DNA of 64,000 bases, from assembly GCA_035561135.1 (NCBI GenBank), contig DATMYA010000071.1, forward strand, positions 62,001-126,000, given 5' to 3'. This stretch comes from Clostridia bacterium. Its GTDB lineage: Bacteria > Acidobacteriota > Terriglobia > Terriglobales > Acidobacteriaceae. A program made the position numbers and the translations under genes. Under the pieces are notes generated by a model that had not been told where the DNA came from, ran no database searches, and was given only the letters and a program-made list of their open reading frames with translations. Each line of letters begins with the position of its first letter. Position 1 is the stretch's first letter. Shown in pieces: positions 16,588 to 25,045 of this stretch.

Positions 16588-17886
16588 CTACAATTCAGTG
16601 TGCGATTCGAAGAGGCTGGTGCTAAGACGGAAGCCGGCAGAGGCAAGCCGGTCGGAGAACTTCGGCCGGATGCCACAAGCTCGGAAAACGCCTTTCACTT
16701 TGCCTGCCTCAGATATGCCGCGTCGCTCGAACGTGAAGATCTCCTGCATCGTGACCACCTCGCCTTCCATTCCCGTGACTTCGGAAATGGAAGTGATGCG
16801 GCGGCTGCCGTCAACCATGCGGCTCACCTGGACGACGCCATTGATGGCAGACGCAAGCTGCTGTCGGATCGCCTTGTCTGGCAGGTTGAGGTTCGCCATG
16901 GACACCATGTTCTCCACGCGAGACAGCGCGTCGCGCGGCGTGTTGGCGTGCACCGTTGTTAACGAACCCTCGTGCCCGGTATTCATGGCCTGAAGCATGT
17001 CGAACGCTTCTTCGCCACGCACCTCGCCGACGACAATGCGATCGGGTCGCATGCGCAGGCTGTTGATGACAAGCTGGCGCTGCCTGACGGCGCCCTGGCC
17101 TTCGATGTTGGGAGGCCGCGTCTCAAGCCGTACAACGTGCTCCTGCCTGAGCTGAAGCTCGGCCGCGTCTTCGATGGTGATGATGCGTTCAGTTTCCGGA
17201 ATATGCCCGGAGAGCACGTTAAGAAGCGTGGTCTTGCCGGCGCCGGTTCCGCCCGAAATCAGAATGTTGAGTCGGCCCATGACCATGGCCGTCAGCAGCT
17301 CCATCATCGCTGGCGTGAGCGTCTTGTTGTTAAGCAAATCGGTTTGGGTGAGCGGGTCGCGTCCGAATCTACGGATGGACAGGCACGCTCCGTCGATTGC
17401 CAGCGGTGGGATGATGGCGTTAACACGCGAACCGTCCGGCAGGCGCGCGTCCACCATGGGCGAAGACTCATCGACGCGGCGACCTACACGCGAGACGATG
17501 CGGTCGATGATTTGAATGAGATGCTGGTCGTCCTTGAACGTGAGCTGAGTCCGAACGAGCTTGCCGGCGCGTTCGATATAGACCTGGTTGTAGCGATTGA
17601 CCAGGATGTCAGAGATGCTGGAATCCTCAAGAAGGCGCTCGAGCGGACCAAGCCCGAAGATCTCGTCAAGAATCTCGCGCGCGAGGCGTTCACGCTCGGT
17701 GAAGCTGAGAGGGATGCCTTCATTCGCAATGGTCGTCCGAATGATGCCAAGCACCTCTTCTCGCGCCGTATCGCTGGGCGTGCGGTCGAGCTTCTCAAGG
17801 TTGAGCCGGTCAAGGATTTTGCGGTGTAGCTCTGCCTTGACCTGCTGGAATCCAGTTCTTTCGGAGGTTTTCTCGAGCTCTAGCAT
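16588..17886 (-). CDS. cpaF: Tad pilus assembly ATPase CpaF/TadA
   Basis: 432 residues, standard length. Secretion-type VirB11/GspE-family ATPase that powers Flp pilus assembly from the cytoplasm. Visible motifs: Walker [10 protein letters not shown] (212-220), an Asp box ([12 protein letters not shown]), Walker B-like [17 protein letters not shown], and the His box region [14 protein letters not shown]. The N-terminal helical domain carries [19 protein letters not shown], typical of CpaF. Its start overlaps the end of cpaE by 7 nt, so the two are translationally coupled. Confidence 0.95.
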   Translation of the reverse strand: MLELEKTSERTGFQQVKAELHRKILDRLNLEKLDRTPSDTAREEVLGIIRTTIANEGIPLSFTERERLAREILDEIFGLGPLERLLEDSSISDILVNRYNQVYIERAGKLVRTQLTFKDDQHLIQIIDRIVSRVGRRVDESSPMVDARLPDGSRVNAIIPPLAIDGACLSIRRFGRDPLTQTDLLNNKTLTPAMMELLTAMVMGRLNILISGGTGAGKTTLLNVLSGHIPETERIITIEDAAELQLRQEHVVRLETRPPNIEGQGAVRQRQLVINSLRMRPDRIVVGEVRGEEAFDMLQAMNTGHEGSLTTVHANTPRDALSRVENMVSMANLNLPDKAIRQQLASAINGVVQVSRMVDGSRRITSISEVTGMEGEVVTMQEIFTFERRGISEAGKVKGVFRACGIRPKFSDRLASAGFRLSTSLFESHTEL

Positions 17887-19067
17887 GCTTTACCCAGGCT
17901 CAGAATTGTGAGCGGCCAGTTCTTCGGTTTGGTGTCGGGCGCGGGCTCGGATACGAGTCGCGCTAATTGAGCAAAGGATCGTGAGATTTCTGAATGGTTC
18001 TGCTGTACGACGGGCATTCCACGATCAATGGAGACGGAGACGGCCGCATACTCGTTTGGAATCTTTAGCAGAATCTTCGCGCCGGTTGTCGTCTCGATTT
18101 CGGAATCGCTGAATCCCGGGATTTTGCGGAAGCGGTTCATGACCAGGCGAAGCCGCTGTGCGCCCGTGCCTTCTCCAAAAAACCGCTGCACTTTTGCTGC
18201 ACTCCAGAGCGAGGCGACATCGGAGAGGCCAACGAGAAGGACCGTATCGGATAAATCGCAAACGACACGCGAGACGCGATCCAGCCGCGAAGATGCATCA
18301 ACGACCACGTAACGGAAATGCTGCACCAGAAGATCGAACAAGCGCGCGACATCCGCAGTCGCCGTGTCCTCTGGCAACGGTTCGGTAACGCCGGCGAGCA
18401 ACTGGAGGCCGCTGTCGAGGCGGGTCATGTAGCCCTCGAGTAACGAGTGGTCAAGGCGGTGCGCGTTGCGAATCGCATCCGAAACCGTAAACGCTGGACG
18501 CGCATTCAGGTGCAGGGCTGCGTGGCCGAGCGGAGCAAGGTCGACAAGGACGACGCCGCTCTTCAAGGAGTTCAAGGCGAGGCTGGTGTTGACGGCGATG
18601 GTGGTTGCGCCGCTGCCGCCCTTGGTACCGCAGACGGCGATGACTTTTCCGCGCTCATTGTTCTCGCGGCTCTGGCGCTGTGTTGAGGAGGCGCGAACGA
18701 AAGCCTCCAACAGTTCGGTTGTTGTAGTGGGACGCTGGAGAAATTCGCGAGCGCCGGCCCGCATCGTGTTGATGATGACTTGCGGTTGGCCGGTATCGCC
18801 GACGGCAAAGATGGTTGCTTTTGGAACTTCTGCGCGCAGCAATTCGATTGCGCGGAGCGCAGCCGACGAATTGTTCCTCTCAATATCCACAACAATGACG
18901 TGCGGTAGCGCGTCCTGTATGCGACGTACGGTGAGGTCCGTCGCACCGACGGGATAACCGGCAAAACTTTGGACGGTTCTCGCAACCGCAGTTCCATCGA
19001 CCTGAATCTGCAAGATGGTCTTTTGCTCTTCATCAGGCGCCAGAACGACTACAGACAATTCAGCCAT
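17880..19067 (-). CDS. cpaE: CpaE/TadZ pilus localisation ATPase
   Basis: 395 residues. An N-terminal receiver-like domain (1-125; [10 protein letters not shown] in place of the phospho-Asp strand) is joined to a MinD/ParA-type P-loop domain with the deviant Walker [11 protein letters not shown] (147-156) and the strand [17 protein letters not shown]. TadZ/CpaE proteins place the pilus machine in the cell, often at a pole. The order cpaE-cpaF-tadB-tadC is that of typical Tad loci. A 50-nt gap separates it from tadG. Confidence 0.9.
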   Translation of the reverse strand: MAELSVVVLAPDEEQKTILQIQVDGTAVARTVQSFAGYPVGATDLTVRRIQDALPHVIVVDIERNNSSAALRAIELLRAEVPKATIFAVGDTGQPQVIINTMRAGAREFLQRPTTTTELLEAFVRASSTQRQSRENNERGKVIAVCGTKGGSGATTIAVNTSLALNSLKSGVVLVDLAPLGHAALHLNARPAFTVSDAIRNAHRLDHSLLEGYMTRLDSGLQLLAGVTEPLPEDTATADVARLFDLLVQHFRYVVVDASSRLDRVSRVVCDLSDTVLLVGLSDVASLWSAAKVQRFFGEGTGAQRLRLVMNRFRKIPGFSDSEIETTTGAKILLKIPNEYAAVSVSIDRGMPVVQQNHSEISRSFAQLARLVSEPAPDTKPKNWPLTILSLGKAC

Positions 19068-19117
19068 TGAACACTTCCCGCTCCCAAAGACAGATTAGGT
19101 TGAGCAAACTGTTCGGA

Positions 19118-20359
19118 TCACGGCCGCTGTTGCACGAGGCGGATCGGCACCGTGTAGGGGCCGGGGGTGCCCGGAGGCGTTTCGGTGGTGCCACCGCCGT
19201 TGATGTCTCCGCACTCGATGGGCCCAAGAATGTGCGCCAGCGTGTCTCCCCGGTTAGATCCCGTCTGGACAACGCTGTCTACGAAGACCTTTACGAAGCC
19301 CAGGACCTTAATGTCATTGTTCGTGCCCGGATTCACCGTCTGGTTACACGAATCCCAGATCGGAGCCACTGCGAGATTGCGGCTCGTTGCCCCTGGGTTG
19401 CGCGAGAGAAAGGCATCGTAGGTGTCGATATTCTCGGTGCCAATCAAATCATTGATTCCCTGCGTGGTTGGGCCGACCATATTGCCGGTCTCGACGTCGA
19501 TGGCAGTAACCTTCTGCGAATTTCCGCAGCTCAGCAGGTCCGGAGCGCCGCACTGATTCAGACAGCGACCCAGGGTGCAGCGGTACATATCAGCACCGCC
19601 AATCTGCTCGCCGTTGTAGGTTCCGTTGCCGAAATCGAGCGAGTAAAACTGACTCGGCGCAAGGCCTGTCTTCGTGACCGACGGTGTCGTGGGCCGTATG
19701 AGGTACTGGATACCGAATTTGGTGGAGCTGGTTGGATCGCTTTCGGGCGGACTATTTGCCCAGGCGCTAATGGTGCCATCTGTGTTGAATATGGTGTGGC
19801 CGGCAGAACAGGCGACACTCGGCGCTTCACCACTCAGAATTGTGTTTGGCAGAAACAGCGGCTTCAGGCAGTACGAGGTGGAACCTGCAGGCGCGCCATT
19901 ACCGGTGGTTGCGACCTCGGCAGTAGCGCGTGCAAGAACGTCCGCCCTCTCAACTCCGAGGAACCGTGCGAAATATGTGGCAACTCCGTTGGTTCCGGTG
20001 CGGCGCACGGTCACCGTCACTCGCTGGTTCACGTAATCCGGCACAATGTCCGCGTCCTCAAGCAGGACGGACTGTTTCAGGATGCCGTTCTGCGAGGCGA
20101 TGCTCTTAGCGGAGTTTTTGACGGCTGAATCGAGATCCCAGCTCTCGCAACCGGTAGCGGGAGGAGTTGCCGAGTTGCAAATATTCGTGAACTCGAACGC
20201 AGCGGCGAGCGCGGCTGCGTCCGCAGCATGCTGGGCACTCGTGCGAGCCGTGTAGAGCATTCCGAGGTCGATTGCAATGGCGGTGATCCCGAGGAATGCG
20301 AATAGCATGATCGTCAGAAGGACGAGGCTAACGCCGCGTTCGGAGTTCTTCCTCTTCAT
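19118..20359 (-). CDS. TadG-like pilus assembly protein
   Basis: 413 residues. The prepilin-like N-terminus (KNSERGVSLVLLTIMLFAFLGITAIAIDLGMLY) is followed by the TadG pattern TARTSAQHAADAAALAAAFEF. The rest is a periplasmic region with several cysteines (for example CNSATPPATGC, YRCTLGRCLNQC) that could form disulfides. TadG-like proteins are minor, membrane-anchored pilus components. The start overlaps the stop of the secretin gene by an ATGA-type 4-nt overlap. Confidence 0.85.
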   Translation of the reverse strand: MKRKNSERGVSLVLLTIMLFAFLGITAIAIDLGMLYTARTSAQHAADAAALAAAFEFTNICNSATPPATGCESWDLDSAVKNSAKSIASQNGILKQSVLLEDADIVPDYVNQRVTVTVRRTGTNGVATYFARFLGVERADVLARATAEVATTGNGAPAGSTSYCLKPLFLPNTILSGEAPSVACSAGHTIFNTDGTISAWANSPPESDPTSSTKFGIQYLIRPTTPSVTKTGLAPSQFYSLDFGNGTYNGEQIGGADMYRCTLGRCLNQCGAPDLLSCGNSQKVTAIDVETGNMVGPTTQGINDLIGTENIDTYDAFLSRNPGATSRNLAVAPIWDSCNQTVNPGTNNDIKVLGFVKVFVDSVVQTGSNRGDTLAHILGPIECGDINGGGTTETPPGTPGPYTVPIRLVQQRP

Positions 20360-21942
20360 TGCGCACCTCCAGCAGTTGCCTTATCGGCAGACTTGTCGCC
20401 AGGTTTTTGATCCATGTACGGAAGGGGGTTGTGTGGCAGAGGGGGTGGAGCGGTTGTAGGTGATACTCTGCGGGCCGTGACGAGGACCATCAGCTCCGTT
20501 TTGCTCTTCTGAATGTTCTTGCTCTTGAAGAGGGTTCCGAGAATCGGGATGTCGCCTAGACCGGGGATCTTGGAGGCGATGTTCGTCACCCGATTGTCGA
20601 GCAGTCCGGCGATGACGAAGCTCTGGCCATCCTGCAGTTCAAGCTCGGTTGTTGCGCGACGCGTGCTCAGAGCGGGGATGAAGAACCCTGATATCTGCAA
20701 TGCATTGGTGAAATCGAGCGCGCTGACCTCGGGCATGACCTGAAGGTGGATGCTCCCCTCCGGCGTGATCAGCGGAATAAATTTCAGGCGCACGCCGAAC
20801 TCCTTGAACATGATGCTGATCGAGGAAGTGCCGGTACCCGCTTGCACGACGGGAAAGGGGAATTCGCCGCCAGCGAGGAAGCTGGCTTCCTTGCCGTTAA
20901 GCGCAATCAGGTTTGGCTCAGCAAGAATCTGCAGAATGTTCTTCTGCTGTAGGGCCTTGACGATGACGCCAAGGTTGATGTCGCTGCGGAACAGCATGAT
21001 GTTCAGCAGATCGGTCATGCCGAAGACGCCGGGCTGATGCTGGAGTGTGTTGCCGATCGCTCCAGCGGCTGCATGATTTCCCGTAACACTTGTGCTGCCG
21101 TTGATGTCCGCCGGAAGTGAGCCAACCTTGCTCCCGCTGAAGCTACCGAACTGCTGTGTCGAGGTCGTTCCGAAGGTGTTCGCCGCTCCCGTCGAGAAGA
21201 GGTTAAGACCCAGTTGCATCAGCGCCGTGCGGTTCACTTCCGCGAACTTCACTTCGAGCAGTACTTCCTGGGCTCCGACAGGGCCGAACGTCATCACGTT
21301 GACAACGTTCTTGGTGTAGGCGCTGGCGATGAGCCCGGCGCGCTCTGCGTCTTCCTTGGTTGCAACGTGTCCTGAAAGAACGAGAGAGCTGCGCGACGAG
21401 GAGACTTCGATCTTCTGCCCGGGAAAGATGCGGCGCATCTCTTCGCCTGCGGCTGTGGCGTCAACGTCCACGCGCAGATCGAAGCTGCGTGACTGCTCGC
21501 TTTCGTTCCACATGAGAAGGGTGACTTCTCCGGGAGCGCGGCCGTGCACCAGGACTTGCGTCGGCGTAACCACCAAGGCGTCGGCAACCGCGGGGTCGGT
21601 AACCGAAACTCGCCTGAGGCGGTCGGCGGTGTTGATGAGCAAAGACTTGCCAACCCTCACGCGTAGGGGCGCGGACTGGTCCGACACCTCCTGCGTGGTG
21701 ATGTTCTGATCGCTCGCGGTCGCCGGTGTTGCCGGTGTGGGGGCCTGTGGCGACATGCGTTGACCAGAGCTCTGCGGAGCAGACGGTGTAACCGATTGAA
21801 AAACAGGTTTCGCCGAGAGCGAGATTCCGCTCGCGCCGACACTCTCCGTCATTGCCTGGGCACTCGCTCTGCTATCGAGCACGATCGCCAGGAGCACGGC
21901 CAGAAGGGCACAGCCAAGCAGAAATCTCATGCGTGAATTCAT
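20356..21942 (-). CDS. cpaC: Outer-membrane secretin CpaC/RcpA
   Basis: 528 residues. A signal peptide (ending DSRASAQA) is followed by a polar linker, the pilus secretin N-domain (SLLINTADRLRRVSVTDPAVADALV), a BON-like domain (about 160-215) and the C-terminal secretin domain (about 270-500) with VLLEVKFAEVNRTALMQLGLN and LQDGQSFVIAGLLDNR. The last 30 residues are polar. It forms the outer-membrane ring through which the Flp pilus leaves the cell. Confidence 0.93.
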   Translation of the reverse strand: MNSRMRFLLGCALLAVLLAIVLDSRASAQAMTESVGASGISLSAKPVFQSVTPSAPQSSGQRMSPQAPTPATPATASDQNITTQEVSDQSAPLRVRVGKSLLINTADRLRRVSVTDPAVADALVVTPTQVLVHGRAPGEVTLLMWNESEQSRSFDLRVDVDATAAGEEMRRIFPGQKIEVSSSRSSLVLSGHVATKEDAERAGLIASAYTKNVVNVMTFGPVGAQEVLLEVKFAEVNRTALMQLGLNLFSTGAANTFGTTSTQQFGSFSGSKVGSLPADINGSTSVTGNHAAAGAIGNTLQHQPGVFGMTDLLNIMLFRSDINLGVIVKALQQKNILQILAEPNLIALNGKEASFLAGGEFPFPVVQAGTGTSSISIMFKEFGVRLKFIPLITPEGSIHLQVMPEVSALDFTNALQISGFFIPALSTRRATTELELQDGQSFVIAGLLDNRVTNIASKIPGLGDIPILGTLFKSKNIQKSKTELMVLVTARRVSPTTAPPPLPHNPLPYMDQKPGDKSADKATAGGAQ

Positions 21943-21977
21943 TGCAGTTCTCCATCCAGTGTCAGTCTTTGCTGTAA

Positions 21978-22820
21978 CTAGAACTTCGTAACATCGCGCT
22001 TGTCGCCCCTGATGGTTTCCACCAGGTATGCTTGCGGCGGCGGCACATCGACTGCTTTCTTGGGTCCAGCCTTTATCCGCTTCACTGCGACTTCGGGCAG
22101 AGCCGGTGCGTGGTAGAGCGCAACGTTCCGGACGGCGACCGGATTTGACTTGTCGAGATCCAGGGGATTGCGCAAGGCGAGCTGTATTTTTCCTTCGTTG
22201 GAGGCGAGAGCCAGTTTCTGCGCTTCGTCCGGCGAGACGAGAAGCGTGATGACGGTGACCTGTTGCGGCTTGCCGCCCTCGGGGTTCTGCTGCATCTCCT
22301 TGCCGGCCGCAAGAACCTCGACGTTTTCCAGCACCGTTGTTGTCATCACGTCGGACGAGCCCTGGCGAGCCGAAGGAGAGCCAGTGAGCAGGACGTCGAC
22401 GTGGGTCCCGGGACTGACAAACCCTGCAACGGAGATGACCTCATTCACCTTGACCGAGACTGCTCGCATTTTGGTGGGGATCATCGATGGCAGTCCGGCA
22501 CCGGCTTTCTCGGACGCAAGCTTGTTGGATAGAACCAGTTCATTTTTGGCCATCGGCACGATCACGCCGCGCCCTACGATTTCTGGCACGCTATTGAAGA
22601 CGCCGCTGGGCAGATCGGACGAGGGAATCTCCACCGTGCGCAGATAGCGCTCTTCGAGTCGCTGGCCGACGTTGAGGTCCGCGGCTGCGACAACGACCGG
22701 TGTCATCGGTCTCTTGCTGCCGTCGATAGCCTTGCGCACAACACGGAACCCGGCGAAGGTAATAAAACCCGCTACTGCCAGCGCCAGCACTCCGACCATG
22801 ATCAGCCGATTGCGATTCAT
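21978..22820 (-). CDS. cpaB: CpaB/RcpC pilus assembly protein
   Basis: 280 residues. One N-terminal helix (LIMVGVLALAVAGFITFAGF) anchors a periplasmic protein with an SAF domain (about 42-105; VVVAAADLNVGQRLEERYLRTVEIP) and the RcpC extension (VKVNEVISVAGFVSPGTHVDVLLTG). It is thought to support secretin function. It is 35 nt upstream of the secretin gene and 18 nt downstream of the second TadE-like gene. Confidence 0.9.
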   Translation of the reverse strand: MNRNRLIMVGVLALAVAGFITFAGFRVVRKAIDGSKRPMTPVVVAAADLNVGQRLEERYLRTVEIPSSDLPSGVFNSVPEIVGRGVIVPMAKNELVLSNKLASEKAGAGLPSMIPTKMRAVSVKVNEVISVAGFVSPGTHVDVLLTGSPSARQGSSDVMTTTVLENVEVLAAGKEMQQNPEGGKPQQVTVITLLVSPDEAQKLALASNEGKIQLALRNPLDLDKSNPVAVRNVALYHAPALPEVAVKRIKAGPKKAVDVPPPQAYLVETIRGDKRDVTKF

Positions 22821-22838
22821 CCTGCTTCCTCCTGAAAC

Positions 22839-23357
22839 CTAGTACATGTTCCTGAACTCCGCCTGTGTGCCGATGGCAACTGTCGCCGGCACTCCAGCGT
22901 GGAGGCTGGGAAGATACTTGTACGTGTATTGGTATTGAATCGATATCTGTGACGCAGTCATGCAACCGCCGGTAGAGCAGGTAGTGCTACAGCCGAGGTA
23001 CGTTGTCGGCGCGGTAAGCGGCACCTGGCAGTCCTGCCGGACTGTGATCTGTGCGCTCGTCAGGTCTGAGATTCCGTTGCGGGCGGCATACGCCATCACC
23101 GCATTCTTAAGCTGCTGCTCGACGCACTCGGGAGGGCAAGCGCATCCTGCGCTGCAATCGACCGGGTACTTGTTCTGCTCCAGGATCGAAAGGCGCGCGC
23201 CTTCACGGGCCGCATTATTGAGCACCTCATGCAAGAGGATCATTCTGCCGCCCTCGTAAATGATGACCGAAATGATCAACAAAATAGGGAGCGCTATGGC
23301 CATCTCGACGAGTTGTGTGCCACGCTGGCAACCTTTATGGGATCGCATTGTTTTCAT
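22839..23357 (-). CDS. TadE-like minor pilin, cysteine-rich
   Basis: 172 residues. Prepilin-like start GTQLVEMAIALPILLIISVIIYEGGRMIL followed by the TadE pattern LNNAAREGARLSILEQ. The periplasmic part has nine cysteines in two clusters (VDCSAGCACPPEC and LGCSTTCSTGGC, plus RQDC), many for this family and likely disulfide-bonded. The gene overlaps the upstream TadE-like gene by 23 nt. An in-frame ATG at 23348 is an alternative start. Confidence 0.85.
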   Translation of the reverse strand: MKTMRSHKGCQRGTQLVEMAIALPILLIISVIIYEGGRMILLHEVLNNAAREGARLSILEQNKYPVDCSAGCACPPECVEQQLKNAVMAYAARNGISDLTSAQITVRQDCQVPLTAPTTYLGCSTTCSTGGCMTASQISIQYQYTYKYLPSLHAGVPATVAIGTQAEFRNMY

Positions 23358-23772
23358 TGCGCATGACCGCCTTTGTCGCGAGAGTGATCGTGGCGAACCG
23401 CAAAAGCTTAAAGCGATAGGGCGTGGTCACATCAACCTCTGTGAACGTGGTACTCACGCCATTGACCGTGTTCGTGACCGATTGCGAGACCGTGACGGTC
23501 GCGTTGTCCGGGCCGCTTCCGCAGAAGACCGCGCCAGGGCGCATGTAATCGCAGACGCGCGCCTGCACGGCATCTGCGGACGGCAGTTCGTTCGATCCGT
23601 AATACGGTGCGACTGAAAACCGTGCGCCTTCGCGCGCCGCGTTCGTCATCGTGTGATACGTCTGCAGCGCACGCGCGAAGTCGAAGATGATGAACATCAT
23701 CGACACGAAAATCGGGAGCACGATCGCAAACTCGACCAGCGTTCCACCGCGTTGCTTGCCTGCATGTCTCAT
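23335..23772 (-). CDS. TadE-like minor pilin
   Basis: 145 residues. N-terminus RGGTLVEFAIVLPIFVSMMFIIFDFARAL is a TadE-type pseudopilin helix with the conserved Glu, followed by MTNAAREGARFSV. The remainder is a small periplasmic domain ending ATKAVMRNENNAIP. Starts with an ATGA overlap on the prepilin-peptidase stop and overlaps the next TadE-like gene, so all three are translationally coupled. Confidence 0.87.
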   Translation of the reverse strand: MRHAGKQRGGTLVEFAIVLPIFVSMMFIIFDFARALQTYHTMTNAAREGARFSVAPYYGSNELPSADAVQARVCDYMRPGAVFCGSGPDNATVTVSQSVTNTVNGVSTTFTEVDVTTPYRFKLLRFATITLATKAVMRNENNAIP

Positions 23773-24281
23773 AGTCTGAACACCGCTGCGACTGTCCCCA
23801 ACGCTGCTGCCACGCCGAATGGCGACCTGACCATGGAGGGGTTTGAGACATTCAGATCAGGATGTTGGCGCAGTCCTGCTTTGTAAAAGCTCCTCAGAAT
23901 TTCGGCCATGTTGTGCAAGGTGCGTCGCAGAACTCGCAACCGGATCACCTGCACGAGAGCGATGAGACCGGCCGCCAGAATCGACACAAGCATTGCGTAA
24001 GACCAGGACGGGAAGCCCAGCATCGCGCCCAACGCCGCAATCAATTTCACGTCGCCGCCGCCAATCGCACCCAAAGAGAACAGGGCTATACCAATTCCAA
24101 AGCCCACGATGGCGGCGCCAAGAGCGCTTAAGAACCCACCGTTGATGCCGTGGTATACAAGTCCGGCGACAAAGCCTCCTACGGTTAACACCCGCGGGAT
24201 CTTTCGCCAGCGCAAGTCTGAGAAAGCCGCCGTGATCGCGAACGTTATGACAATGGCCTTCCACATAAATCGGTGCCTCAC
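23769..24281 (-). CDS. Prepilin peptidase (A24 family, CpaA/TadV)
   Basis: 170 residues. An integral membrane aspartic peptidase that trims Flp and TadE prepilins. The two catalytic aspartates are visible in FSDLRWRKIPR (near residue 22) and in the GxGD-type motif GAIGGGDVKLIAALGAMLG (near residue 75). It is the short form without the N-terminal methylase domain, as usual in Tad loci. An ATG at 24266 is an equally good start. It lies 16 nt after the second Flp pilin gene. Confidence 0.9.
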   Translation of the reverse strand: MRHRFMWKAIVITFAITAAFSDLRWRKIPRVLTVGGFVAGLVYHGINGGFLSALGAAIVGFGIGIALFSLGAIGGGDVKLIAALGAMLGFPSWSYAMLVSILAAGLIALVQVIRLRVLRRTLHNMAEILRSFYKAGLRQHPDLNVSNPSMVRSPFGVAAALGTVAAVFRL

Positions 24282-24297
24282 GAGTAGGTCGTGACTA

Positions 24298-24477
24298 TTA
24301 CGGATTAAGTGCGGCGCTCAAGCGGCCTGCCATGCTGGTATATCCGGCCGCTAGTTGCCCGCCGAAGCCGACAACGCCCACGACCACAAGCAATGCAATG
24401 AGGCCGATAAGCATTGCGTACTCAGCAAGGTCTTGACCGTGATCATCCAAAAGAACTTTTCGAATGTTGCGAGCCAT
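24298..24477 (-). CDS. flp: Flp/Fap pilin (second copy)
   Basis: 59 residues: MARNIRKVLLDDHGQDLAEY, then a single hydrophobic helix (AMLIGLIALLVVVGVVGF) and a short tail ending SAALNP. The processing site is the G before QDLAEYAML, with the conserved Glu and Tyr of Flp pilins. It is under 60 codons, so it is easy to miss. Together with the pilin at 24568-24744 it gives two non-identical major-pilin candidates at the head of the operon. Confidence 0.9.
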   Translation of the reverse strand: MARNIRKVLLDDHGQDLAEYAMLIGLIALLVVVGVVGFGGQLAAGYTSMAGRLSAALNP

Positions 24478-24567
24478 CTGCTGCTCCGTGGATCCGTGTG
24501 CAAAGGATCTTGTGGCGTGACATTAGCGGCGGAGGCCTTGACGGGCTCCGCCGCCTCAGACCGAAAC

Positions 24568-24744
24568 TTAGCCGGTTGCCCAGCCGCCGATTGTTCCAGC
24601 AACGCCGTTCCACCAAGCGAGCAAATTCCCGCCGAAGAGTGTGACGCCAGCGATGACGATGAACGCGATCAGGGCGACGAGCATTGCGTACTCGGCGAGA
24701 TCCTGACCCGAATCATCTGTCCACATCGTGCGAAGCATTTCCAT
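24568..24744 (-). CDS. flp: Flp/Fap pilin (first copy)
   Basis: 58 residues from the ATG at 24744, chosen because GGAGG sits 5 nt upstream; an ATG at 24756 would place that Shine-Dalgarno inside the gene. MEMLRTMWTDDSGQDLAEYA then a hydrophobic helix (MLVALIAFIVIAGVTLFGG) and a tail with three tryptophans (LLAWWNGVAGTIGGWATG). Cleavage is expected after the Gly of GQDLAEYAM. First gene of the tad operon. Confidence 0.9.
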   Translation of the reverse strand: MEMLRTMWTDDSGQDLAEYAMLVALIAFIVIAGVTLFGGNLLAWWNGVAGTIGGWATG

Positions 24745-24857
24745 CTCAGCCTCCATTTTTTGTGTGCGAGCTTTCGCTCTCGTACTGAGCTAATGCAATC
24801 AGGTGCGCAGTCGATGGCGGAGCCGTGGATTTGTTTGGGGCTGTGGAATGAGCCAGT

Positions 24858-24941
24858 TGCAAACTGTCACCAGTGCGTGGGCAGGCGAAGTGTCCGAGAA
24901 GTGGGACATTTCCTGTTGAGAGCTGCTCCGGTTGTCGGACA
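24858..24941 (-). promoter_or_regulatory. Candidate control region of the tad operon (inverted TGTCC/GGACA sites)
   Basis: The 300-nt gap upstream of the first pilin contains TGTCC-n8-GGACA (24891-24908) and the palindrome TGTC-G-GACA (24933-24941), three related half-sites of the kind bound by enhancer-binding activators. A sigma-54-like GG...GC element (24858-24872, minus strand, TGGTGAC then TTTGCA) lies between them and the pilin, but its GG-GC spacing is one base short of consensus. The gene directly upstream encodes a sigma-54 activator, which makes a regulatory link plausible. Confidence 0.35.
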
Positions 24942-25045
24942 GTGCGCGTCGAAGCGATGCCTTCGGATGGCTGTTGGATGATGTTGTGCGCGAAAAAAGA
25001 GGCGCTCGTGTTCGAGCGCCTGGAGAAAGCAACGAGGTTTTCACT

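Noticed and set aside
19067-20128. Plus-strand open frame (353 codons) opposite tadG
   Set aside because: TadG features are clear on the minus strand and the operon structure requires that gene.
24858-24872. A proper sigma-54 (-24/-12) promoter before the pilin genes
   Set aside because: GG and GC elements are present but separated by 9 instead of 10 bases. It is kept only as a weak candidate in the regulatory entry.
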